This document shows, in pieces, positions 1-6,775 of a stretch of 40,409 bases of DNA. This DNA is from Planctomycetota bacterium (GTDB taxonomy: Bacteria > Planctomycetota > Planctomycetia > Gemmatales > Gemmataceae). Below the pieces are notes generated by a model, which saw only the letters and a list, made by a program, of their open reading frames with translations, was not told the origin of the DNA and ran no database searches. A program made the translations under genes and the position numbers. Location: positions 1 to 40,409 of the forward strand of contig VGYC01000052.1 of NCBI GenBank assembly GCA_016873095.1, written 5' to 3'. How positions within the stretch are numbered: position 1 is the stretch's first letter; each line of letters begins with the position of its first letter.

Positions 1-67
1 GGGACAGGCAAAACTCCGGAGAATCGTAGGGGCTGTACAGTAGTCAAAATCAAGCCCGCGGCGATAA

Positions 68-1915
68 TTGAGGCAGAATTTGGCGATTTCGCCCTGGGAT
101 TCGAGCCCGGCCGTGCCCCGCTGGCCCCTTTTTGTCGTGGCGGAAAAGATTCTCGGCGAGGACGAGCCGCTGCCGCACGACTGGGCGGTGCAAGGCACGA
201 CCGGCTACGAGTTCCTCAACGCCGTCACCGGCATTCTGGTTGATCAGGCCAATTGCCAGGAATTCGAGGAGTTCTATGCCCAGTTCATCGGCCGCAAGAT
301 CGTCTTCAATCGCTTGCTCATCGACTGCCAGAAGATGATCTTGCTGATCTCCATGGCCAGCGAGCTGAATGCGCTAAGCCAGCAGCTGGATCGAATTTCC
401 GAACGCAACCGTCATTATCGCGATTTCACGTTGAACAGTCTGACATTCGCCATCCGCGAAGTGATCGCCTGCCTGTTCATATACCGCACCTACATCACCG
501 GCCCGGACGCGGTGTCGCTGCGCGACCGGATGTTCATTGAAGGCGCCGTCGAGGAGGCCAAGAGGCAGAATCCTCGGACGGCGGAGTCGATCTTTGACTT
601 CATCCGGGACACGCTCTTGCTCCGCAACATCGCGGACTTTCCCGCAGAGGACCAGCCGCGGCTGATCGAATGGACCATGAAGTTTCAGCAACTCACCGGC
701 CCCGTTCTGGCCAAGGCCATGGAAGACACGGCGTTCTACATCTACAACCGGCTGGTGTCGTTGAACGAAGTTGGTGGACATCCTCACTGCTTTGGCATGT
801 CGGTGGTGGACTTCCACAGTCAAAACGCAACGCGGCGGGAACGCTGGCCGCATTCCATGCTGGCGACATCGACCCACGACACCACGCGAAGTGAAGATGT
901 TCGGGCCCGACTGAACGTGCTCTCGGAGATGGCCGCAGACTGGCGTGCCGCCGTCGAGCGCTGGAGCCAGCTCAATGAATCGAAAAAAACGCTGGTGAAT
1001 GGCATGCTTGCTCCCGAGCGCAACGACGAGTACTTGCTGTACCAGACACTGGTCGGCGCCTGGCCGCTCGAACAAGTCATCTGTCATCGCCTGCCAGAAT
1101 TCCGGGAACGGATTCTGGCCTACATGCAAAAAGCCACCAAGGAGGCCAAGGTCCACACGAGCTGGATCAATCCCAATGAAGAGTATGACGAGGCGGTGCG
1201 CGAGTTCGTGTCGCGGCTGCTTCCCGCCCGGCCGGACGACGCTTTCCTGGTGGATTTCCTGCAGTTTCAGCAGCGTGTGGCCTACTTCGGTCAGTTCAAC
1301 TCGCTGGCACAAACGCTTCTCAAGCTGACCTGTCCCGGTGTGCCGGATCTGTATCAAGGCAGCGAGTTGTGGGACTTCAGCCTGGTCGATCCGGACAATC
1401 GCCGACCGGTTGATTTCGCCCGGCGACAGGCGCTGCTGGCCGAACTGAAAGAGGCAATATCGCGCGCCGGCCAGAATGTCTTGCCGTTGCTCGCCGCCTT
1501 GCTTCGTGACTGGCACGACGGCCGAGTCAAGCTGTTCCTGATCCATCGGACCTTGAATTTCCGCCGGCAATACGAAGAGCTGTTCTCGGTGGGTGATTAC
1601 TCGCCGTTGACGGTTCGGGGCGCCAAGCAGCAACACGTGTGCGCCTTCAGCCGACGCTTCGGTGATCGAGCCATCGTGGTGGCGGTGCCGCGCTTGATCG
1701 CCAGACTTGGCGGCGGCGGTGCAGTTCCTCCGCTGGGGCTTCCCATGTGGCACGACACGCATGTGCTCCTGCAGCCCACGGCGGCTCCATGCCGCTTTCG
1801 CAATATCTACACGGGCGAGATACTCGATCCCGTCGAGCACGACGGTTCCTTGACCCTTGCCATGGGCAGCCTGCTGTGCCACTGGCCGGTGGCGCTGCTG
1901 GAGCGCGTTTCATGA
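68..1915 (+). CDS. treY: Malto-oligosyltrehalose synthase (TreY), 5'-truncated
   Basis: This is the C-terminal two thirds of a GH13 malto-oligosyltrehalose synthase, which converts the reducing-end alpha-1,4 bond of maltodextrins to alpha-1,1 in the TreY/TreZ trehalose pathway. Recognisable blocks are VVAEKILGEDEPLP followed by GTTGYEFLNAV (residues 23-52) and STHDTTRSEDVRARL (about 268-282). By family knowledge E26 of the AEKIL block is the general acid and D271 the third catalytic carboxylate. The nucleophile Asp and the first part of the barrel (roughly 230-300 residues) are missing. The frame opens with TTG at 68 directly after in-frame stops at 41 and 65, and residues 1-19 do not look like TreY. 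The copy is therefore broken by a frameshift, rearrangement or assembly join near its 5' end and is probably inactive as it stands. Family assignment is very secure; the start codon is not. Confidence 0.85.
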   Translation: MRQNLAISPWDSSPAVPRWPLFVVAEKILGEDEPLPHDWAVQGTTGYEFLNAVTGILVDQANCQEFEEFYAQFIGRKIVFNRLLIDCQKMILLISMASELNALSQQLDRISERNRHYRDFTLNSLTFAIREVIACLFIYRTYITGPDAVSLRDRMFIEGAVEEAKRQNPRTAESIFDFIRDTLLLRNIADFPAEDQPRLIEWTMKFQQLTGPVLAKAMEDTAFYIYNRLVSLNEVGGHPHCFGMSVVDFHSQNATRRERWPHSMLATSTHDTTRSEDVRARLNVLSEMAADWRAAVERWSQLNESKKTLVNGMLAPERNDEYLLYQTLVGAWPLEQVICHRLPEFRERILAYMQKATKEAKVHTSWINPNEEYDEAVREFVSRLLPARPDDAFLVDFLQFQQRVAYFGQFNSLAQTLLKLTCPGVPDLYQGSELWDFSLVDPDNRRPVDFARRQALLAELKEAISRAGQNVLPLLAALLRDWHDGRVKLFLIHRTLNFRRQYEELFSVGDYSPLTVRGAKQQHVCAFSRRFGDRAIVVAVPRLIARLGGGGAVPPLGLPMWHDTHVLLQPTAAPCRFRNIYTGEILDPVEHDGSLTLAMGSLLCHWPVALLERVS

Positions 1916-2040
1916 CCGCTGTGCTTTAGAATTCGCGACTCGTGCCGCGCGTGGCTCGGTTGACGGACGGCTCATGCGACACAGGCTCGCTGATCGAACG
2001 CCGATTGACATTTCTTGCGCGAACGATTAGCGTCGATGGT

Positions 2041-3117
2041 ATGAAGCAAGTCCTCTTCTACATTCCCGGTACAGAGATTCCGATCTACGGTTACGGCATG
2101 ATGCTGTTCCTCGCGTTCGTGTTCTGTCTTTGGCTGGCAAAGCGGCTGGGGCGGCGCGAAGGGATCGAGCCCAAGAGCATCGAGGACATGGCCATCTGGA
2201 TATTCATCTTCGGCATCCTAGGGGCACGGATTACCTATTGCGTCCAGTTCGGCTGCGACTTTTTGGGCTTTTTCCGGATCTGGGATGGAGGTCTCGTTTT
2301 CTACGGCTCGGCCATTGGCGGCCTGGTGGGTTATATCCTGGCCTACATTTTCGTGCTGCGCAAGCATCACATCTCGAGCTGGAAGATGGCCGATGTCATC
2401 GCCCCCTGCGCCGCTCTGGGGCTTTGCCTGGGACGGGTCGGCTGTCTGCTCAATGGCTGTTGCTATGGCAACGTCGCCTGCGCTGATTGCCCGGCCATTT
2501 CCTTTCCGCTGTCGAGTCCGCCGCGCGTGGCCATGGTGGAACGCGGCTACCAGACGGCGGCCGGATTCACGCTCGAGGCGGGCCAGACGGTCGGCGCCGT
2601 CGAACCGCACTCCCCTGCCGAAAAAGCCGGCCTCAAGGCAGGAGACCGAATCGTCAGGATCAACGGCGTGGAAGTGGACAGCAATCTCGCGGTCAACGCC
2701 GCCCTGGGTCGCGACTGGCAACGCGGCAAGAACGACCTGGCGATGACGGTGCGCCGGCCGGGCGGCGGCCCTATCGATCTACCTGCCTTCACGCACGATA
2801 CCATCGGTCTGCACCCGACGCAGGTTTATGAATCGATCAGCACCGGTCTGCTCTTCTTCGTTTTGCTCTTCTTCTTCCCGCTGCGCCGGCACGATGGCGC
2901 AGTCATGGTCTTGTTCATGCTTGGCTATGCCGTGCACCGCTTCCTGAACGAGATGCTGCGCACGGACACCGATCCCGTGGCCTTCGGCCTGACGCTGTCG
3001 CAGAACGTGAGCGTTGTCGTGCTGCTGGCCGCCGTGTTGCTCGGCCTGTGGGTGCGCTACCGCCCCACGCGGCCGTCGACACCACAGACACCTCAGGCGA
3101 CCCCGCTGCCGGCCTGA
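2041..3117 (+). CDS. lgt: Prolipoprotein diacylglyceryl transferase with internal PDZ domain
   Basis: Lgt transfers diacylglycerol from phosphatidylglycerol to the lipobox cysteine of prolipoproteins in the cytoplasmic membrane. Family blocks seen in the 358-aa product are WDGGLVFYGSAIGG (81-94), GRVGCLLNGCCYG (131-143), LHPTQVYES (257-265) and RFLNEMLRTD (300-309), set among several hydrophobic segments. Y88 stands where E. coli Lgt has His103; Tyr here is known in other lineages. Residues about 172-245 (VGAVEPHSPAEKAGLKAGDRI and onwards) are a PDZ domain inserted between the Lgt signature and the HPTQVYE block, on the side expected to face the periplasm. Five cysteines lie at 135-150. The frame is open 33 codons further upstream, but family alignment favours the ATG at 2041 (MKQVLFYIPG). 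The stop is 15 nt from the convergent hemP stop. Confidence 0.9.
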   Translation: MKQVLFYIPGTEIPIYGYGMMLFLAFVFCLWLAKRLGRREGIEPKSIEDMAIWIFIFGILGARITYCVQFGCDFLGFFRIWDGGLVFYGSAIGGLVGYILAYIFVLRKHHISSWKMADVIAPCAALGLCLGRVGCLLNGCCYGNVACADCPAISFPLSSPPRVAMVERGYQTAAGFTLEAGQTVGAVEPHSPAEKAGLKAGDRIVRINGVEVDSNLAVNAALGRDWQRGKNDLAMTVRRPGGGPIDLPAFTHDTIGLHPTQVYESISTGLLFFVLLFFFPLRRHDGAVMVLFMLGYAVHRFLNEMLRTDTDPVAFGLTLSQNVSVVVLLAAVLLGLWVRYRPTRPSTPQTPQATPLPA

Positions 3118-3132
3118 CGAATCGACTGTCTC

Positions 3133-3306
3133 CTACTTTTGCAAGATGAGCCGATTGCGGCGAGTGATTTGCAGCCGGTAGCGCACGCCGGCATGCTCGA
3201 TCCAGACCTCGCGCTGGCCGTGAAACAGTGCGGCTGCCTGGATGATGGGTGGCGGCTCCGCGGGCTTTGCGACATTTTCATCCGGCTTGGGTTTGCTGTC
3301 ATCCAT
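3133..3306 (-). CDS. hemP: Hemin uptake protein HemP family, 57 aa
   Basis: This is a very short gene on the minus strand. The product has a disordered charged N-terminus (residues 1-20) and then a HemP/HmuP-like core: LFHGQREVWIEHAG followed by YRLQITRRNRLILQK at the C-terminus. HemP family proteins share this pattern (LF.G..EV.I.H.G..YRLR.T..GKLIL.K). They are small, usually Fur-regulated, and are linked to haem or iron uptake, in some bacteria as activators of haem-receptor genes; the biochemical role is not settled. The start ATG (3306) is preceded by GAGG with 5 nt spacing. Upstream is a perfect TTGACA -35, and a Fur-like box fills the promoter spacer. It is divergent from the DUF1559 operon. 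The homology is short, but the motif, ribosome site and regulation all agree. Confidence 0.85.
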   Translation of the reverse strand: MDDSKPKPDENVAKPAEPPPIIQAAALFHGQREVWIEHAGVRYRLQITRRNRLILQK

Positions 3307-3327
3307 TGCGACCTCGGCGTGTCAAGC

Positions 3328-3356
3328 ATTCTTATTCTATTGAGAATGAATGTCAA
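3328..3356 (-). promoter_or_regulatory. hemP promoter with Fur-like operator
   Basis: On the minus strand there is a perfect TTGACA -35 (3351-3356), a 17-nt spacer and AAGAAT as -10 (3328-3333). The spacer and the -35 edge hold ATTGAGAATGAAT (plus strand 3339-3351), inside the near-palindrome ATTCT-ATTG-AGAAT (3334-3347), which resembles a Fur box of the GAGAATGA type. A repressor bound here would block RNA polymerase, the usual Fur arrangement. Fur itself is not encoded in the window, so the regulator is inferred. Confidence 0.65.
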
Positions 3357-3434
3357 CATTTTTCGAAAACTTCAATATAAGAAGGTTTTCGCATTTGTTG
3401 CTTGCCGCCCGCTGGCAGCATCCCTATAACGATT

Positions 3435-3463
3435 TTGTGGTAATAAGATTCATTCTCAATAAC
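3435..3463 (+). promoter_or_regulatory. Second Fur-like box and probable promoter of the DUF1559 operon
   Basis: ATTCATTCTCAAT at 3448-3460 is the exact reverse complement of the 13-bp box in the hemP promoter. Reading rightward, TTGTGG (3435-3440) and AATAAC (3458-3463) form a weak -35/-10 pair with 17-nt spacing, so this box also lies in a promoter spacer. It points toward the DUF1559 gene that begins about 95 nt downstream. The box is clear by internal symmetry with the first one; the -35/-10 assignment is tentative. Confidence 0.5.
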
Positions 3464-3557
3464 TGAGGCTGCTTCGCTTCCGTCAGGGGAAGGCGGATTT
3501 CCCGGCTGAACCGTATGCCATGCACCTCACAATCCTTCGTCGAAAGGAGTGTGTCGC

Positions 3558-4499
3558 ATGCGCGCACGGTCATCTCGTCTTGGTTTCACCCTGATCGAGT
3601 TGCTGGTGGTGATTGCGATCATCGCGATCCTGATCGCTCTGCTGGTTCCGGCGGTGCAGAAGGTGCGGCAGGCGGCCGACCGCACCCAGTGCCAGAACAA
3701 CATCAAGCAGATCGCCCTGGCCACCCACGGCTACCATGACAGCTTCAAGCAGTTTCCGCTGGCCACCTCCGGCGCCCCCAATTACTTCAGCGGCATGACG
3801 CAGATCATGCCCTTCCTGGAGCAGGAGGCCATCTCGAAGCGCTGGGACGCGACCAAGGGGCCGAGCGACGACTCGACCATCGGCACGCTCGGCTATTCCA
3901 ACAAGTCCTTGAGCACGCAGCTGGTGCCCACCTACACGTGCCCGAGCATGAACCCGCCGCTGGTGGCGTTGAGCAAAAACATTGCCTACAGCAGCTACCT
4001 GTTCAATGCCGGCACTTTCTACGAGTTCGGCTTTCAAGGCATGACCGCCAAGGATTTTGATGGAGTGGTCGTTCCCAGCACGTCGGTGAGCGGCGCGACG
4101 CGCGTGCGCATGACCGACGTGGCCGATGGAACGTCGAACACCTTCTTGCTCGGCGAGTGCGATTTCAAGCTCAGGAATTCGCCTGGAAACAACTCGAAGA
4201 CGCTTGGCACGTCCGGACCGCGCTGGGCCTATGCCTACACCGGCTACAGCTGGACCACGACGTTCGGCAAGTTCAATGAGCATCAGGCGTTCAGTGCTGC
4301 CGAGGCAGCGGCGCTCGGGTGCTTCAATCAGTACGAGTGCGGCGGCCCGGGCAACTTCCGCAGCGAGCACCACGGCGGCGGGCACTTCGGCATGACCGAT
4401 GGCTCCGTCCAGTTCATCTCCGAATCGATCACCAAGGCCACCTACCGGGCACTGTCCACGCGCTTCGGCAACGAACCGGTGTCGGTGTTCAGCAACTGA
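3558..4499 (+). CDS. DUF1559 pseudopilin-like protein
   Basis: The 313-aa product starts with a type IV prepilin-like signal: RLGFTLIE followed by a long hydrophobic helix (residues about 8-29), with the expected prepilin peptidase cut after the Gly. The C-terminus has the planctomycete H-x9-DG signature (HHGGGHFGMTDGSVQF), with another family motif near DVADGTSNTFLLGE. These are hallmarks of the large DUF1559 family, abundant in planctomycetes and thought to be exported and surface-associated; no biochemical function is established. AAAGGAG (3543-3549) is spaced 8 nt from the ATG at 3558, which is preferred over a GTG at 3549. It heads a rightward run with the lipoprotein and DUF4198-kelch genes and sits behind a Fur-like box. 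Confidence 0.92.
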   Translation: MRARSSRLGFTLIELLVVIAIIAILIALLVPAVQKVRQAADRTQCQNNIKQIALATHGYHDSFKQFPLATSGAPNYFSGMTQIMPFLEQEAISKRWDATKGPSDDSTIGTLGYSNKSLSTQLVPTYTCPSMNPPLVALSKNIAYSSYLFNAGTFYEFGFQGMTAKDFDGVVVPSTSVSGATRVRMTDVADGTSNTFLLGECDFKLRNSPGNNSKTLGTSGPRWAYAYTGYSWTTTFGKFNEHQAFSAAEAAALGCFNQYECGGPGNFRSEHHGGGHFGMTDGSVQFISESITKATYRALSTRFGNEPVSVFSN

Positions 4500-4519
4500 C
4501 CGGCAACCAACGGGAGCCA

Positions 4520-4801
4520 ATGACCATGCACAAGACAGCTGCCACGATGCTTGTCGCCGTCGTGCTCGCCATGGCCACCGTGACCGGGTTGACCGGTTGC
4601 GGCGAGCACTCGCCCGCAAGCACGACGACGACCGCTGATACCTCTCCCCTGTCGCTCGAGGATTGGCGGAAGATCACCGAAGCACACATCCGGCACGATC
4701 CGGATACCCTGGAGCGATTGAAAAAAGGCAATCTCGATCTACAAACCCAGGAAGGCTGGGAGGCCTTCGAACGCGAGGAGTTGACAAGGGCAGGCAACTG
4801 A
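4520..4801 (+). CDS. Small lipoprotein
   Basis: This 93-aa protein has a hydrophobic signal segment ending in a lipobox, V-T-G-L-T-G-C with the lipidated Cys at residue 27. A short Thr-rich linker follows, then a charged, probably helical tail (LEDWRKITEAHIRHD and onward). GGGAG (4512-4516) precedes the ATG at 4520; an internal ATG two codons on is also possible. It lies 20 nt behind the DUF1559 stop. Small lipoproteins following a DUF1559 gene are common in planctomycetes and may act as partners of the pseudopilin-like protein, but the role here is inferred from position only. No enzymatic motif is visible. Confidence 0.8.
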   Translation: MTMHKTAATMLVAVVLAMATVTGLTGCGEHSPASTTTTADTSPLSLEDWRKITEAHIRHDPDTLERLKKGNLDLQTQEGWEAFEREELTRAGN

Positions 4802-4884
4802 TTCTTTGATGATCTCGCGGCAATGTTTCCGAACACCTGACTGCGAACGCGAAACGCAAACGAGTTTCTTGACACGAGGTAACC

Positions 4885-6618
4885 ATGAAGCGACTGCTTG
4901 TCTCGATGTGTGCGGTGCTGCTGACGGCGGGGTCGGCCTGCGCCCATTTTGTCTGGATCATTCCCGATGGAGCGACGGCCGCCAAGGTCGTGTTCAGCGA
5001 TGAGCTGGAGCCGGACGACCGGGTGTCGATCGACAAGATCGCCGCCACCAAGCTGATGGCCATCGACGCGGCCGGCAAGCCAGCGCCGCTGGACTGGACC
5101 AAGGGCAAACATTGCCTGCAGGTGAAGCTGCCCAAGGGTGTGGCGGCCATCGGCGGCGGCTGCGCCTACGGCGTCATCCAGCGCGGCGAGAGCAAGCCGT
5201 ATCTGCTGGCTTACCATGCGAAGTACCTCAAGGGCGATCTGAAGACGCCGTCGTGCGGCAAGCTGCCGCTGGAAATCATCATCGTCGAGCCGGGCAAGGT
5301 TCGCGTGCAGTTCCAGGGTAAGCCGCTCGCCGGCGCGGAAGTGGTCGCCATGGGACCGGGCGACAGCAAGGCCAAGGCCACCAGCGACGCCCAGGGCGAG
5401 GCCAAGATTGCCATGTCGGCTGGCCTGCACGGCATTCGCGCCAAGCACACCGAAAAGAAGGCCGGCGACCACAACGGCAAGAAATACGACGAGATCCGCC
5501 ATTACGCGACGCTGGTCTTCGTGATCGCCGGCAAGACCTCCATCGCTCCGGAGATCGAGCAGACGACGTCCGCCAGCGACGACGCAGCTCCGGTAATAAA
5601 GTCGGCCAAGGTGTCGCTGCTGCCGCCGCTGCCCAGGGCGGTTTCCAGCTTCGGCGCCGCCGCCGTCGATGGCCAGGTCTACGTTTATGGCGGCCACGCC
5701 GGCAAGGCCCATACCTACTCGACCGATAGCGTCATCGGCACCTTCCAGCGGTTGTCGCTGTCCAACCCGAAGGAATGGGTCAGTCTGCCGGCCGGCCCAG
5801 CGCGACAGGGCCTGGCCCTGGTTGCGCACGGCCGCAAGCTGTACCGCATCGGCGGCATGTACCCCAAGAACAACCCGGACGAGAAGACATCGATCCACTC
5901 CGTCGCCGACTGCGCCTGCTTTGATCCGGGCGTGGGCAAATGGCAGGCGGCGCCCGACATGCCTTCGGCGCGCTCGTCGCACGACGCCGTGGTCGTCGGC
6001 GACAAGATCGTCGTGGTGGGCGGCTGGCAACTCAATGGCAGCAAGGGCAGCGTCTGGCACGACACGGCCCTGATCCTCGACTTGTCCGCCGCGAAGCCGA
6101 GCTGGCAAGCTGTCAAGCAGCCGTTCAAACGCCGCGCTCTCACCGCCGCCGTTCACGACGGCAAGGTCTATGTGATGGGCGGGCTCATCGGCGGCGACAA
6201 GAAAGGCAACCTCAAGAAGGCCGCCGCCACCCAGGACAAGGCCCAGGATGTCGCACAGAAGAAAGAGAAGAGCAAGGTTCGGCAGACGGGCATGGGCGGC
6301 ATGACCCTGGAGGTCAACATCTTCGACCCGAAGACCGTCGCCTGGACCAAGGGCCCGGAGATTCCCGGCCCGATGCGCAACGCCTTCTCACCGGCCGCCT
6401 GCTCCACCGGCGGCAAGCTGTATCTGAGCACCTCCGATGGCTACCTGTATCGCCTGAGCGCCAAGGGCGATGCCTGGGAAACCGTGGGCGAGATCAAGCA
6501 GCGCCGCTACGTCCATCGACTCGTCCCCAACGGCGCGCAACGCATCGTCGTGCTGGGCGGCGCCTCCCAGACCGGCCCGGTCGCGGTCACCGAAGAGGTG
6601 ACGCTGACGAGCCGCTGA
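4885..6618 (+). CDS. Exported DUF4198 - kelch beta-propeller fusion protein
   Basis: The 577-aa protein begins with a signal peptide (residues 1-20, ending ACA) directly followed by HFVWIIPDG, the typical mature start of DUF4198 proteins (family linked to nickel/cobalt uptake contexts). The DUF4198-like part runs to about residue 215 and includes a carboxypeptidase-regulatory-like stretch (GKPLAGAEVVAMG). From about 245 there are six kelch-like blades, for example DGQVYVYGGHAG, GRKLYRIGGMYP, GDKIVVVGGWQL and DGKVYVMGGLIGG, with a final GGKLYLSTSDGYLYRL; a Lys/Gln-rich loop interrupts the fourth. It is therefore a periplasmic or surface protein with a predicted propeller. GAGGT precedes the ATG. 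It is the last gene of the putative Fur-controlled operon, which suggests metal handling; the ligand is unknown. Confidence 0.88.
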   Translation: MKRLLVSMCAVLLTAGSACAHFVWIIPDGATAAKVVFSDELEPDDRVSIDKIAATKLMAIDAAGKPAPLDWTKGKHCLQVKLPKGVAAIGGGCAYGVIQRGESKPYLLAYHAKYLKGDLKTPSCGKLPLEIIIVEPGKVRVQFQGKPLAGAEVVAMGPGDSKAKATSDAQGEAKIAMSAGLHGIRAKHTEKKAGDHNGKKYDEIRHYATLVFVIAGKTSIAPEIEQTTSASDDAAPVIKSAKVSLLPPLPRAVSSFGAAAVDGQVYVYGGHAGKAHTYSTDSVIGTFQRLSLSNPKEWVSLPAGPARQGLALVAHGRKLYRIGGMYPKNNPDEKTSIHSVADCACFDPGVGKWQAAPDMPSARSSHDAVVVGDKIVVVGGWQLNGSKGSVWHDTALILDLSAAKPSWQAVKQPFKRRALTAAVHDGKVYVMGGLIGGDKKGNLKKAAATQDKAQDVAQKKEKSKVRQTGMGGMTLEVNIFDPKTVAWTKGPEIPGPMRNAFSPAACSTGGKLYLSTSDGYLYRLSAKGDAWETVGEIKQRRYVHRLVPNGAQRIVVLGGASQTGPVAVTEEVTLTSR

Positions 6619-6620
6619 TC

Positions 6621-6690
6621 TCGTTTAACGGGGAGCCGCCCGGCGACCGGGCGCCGGGCGGGACCGGTCGCTCTGCTCCCCGCTAAACGA
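6621..6690. repeat. Long inverted repeat just after the kelch gene
   Basis: A 16-bp arm (TCGTTTAACGGGGAGC, 6621-6636) pairs with GCTCCCCGCTAAACGA (6675-6690) with one mismatch. Between the arms lies a second G+C palindrome around 6637-6662. It starts 2 nt after the stop codon and has no T-tract, so it may be a repetitive hairpin element that also protects or ends the transcript. Confidence 0.7.
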
Positions 6691-6709
6691 TTCGGGAATG
6701 TCTCACCTC

Positions 6710-6739
6710 TTGACAAACCACGGACAGCGACTGGATGAT
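6710..6739 (+). promoter_or_regulatory. Probable sigma70-type promoter of the first kinase gene
   Basis: TTGACA (6710-6715), an 18-nt spacer and GATGAT (6734-6739). The -35 is perfect and the -10 matches 4 of 6. Its position, downstream of an in-frame ATG at 6698 and 36 nt before the ATG at 6776, supports the later start codon. Confidence 0.45.
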
Positions 6740-6775
6740 GTAGATTCATCGATCCGGAAACCGCTGGGTTTGCTC

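Noticed and set aside
374-1882. Long minus-strand open frame (502 codons) opposite treY
   Set aside because: It is an antisense shadow of a high-G+C coding region; the product shows no family pattern, whereas the plus strand is clear TreY.
3093-3359. 88-codon minus-strand open frame over the hemP region
   Set aside because: It is a different frame from the HemP product, includes the Fur-like promoter, and shows no family pattern.
4489-6156. Long minus-strand open frame (555 codons) across the lipoprotein and kelch genes
   Set aside because: It crosses two genes with signal peptides, ribosome sites and recognisable domains on the plus strand; its own product is Arg/Gly/Ala-biased with no motif.
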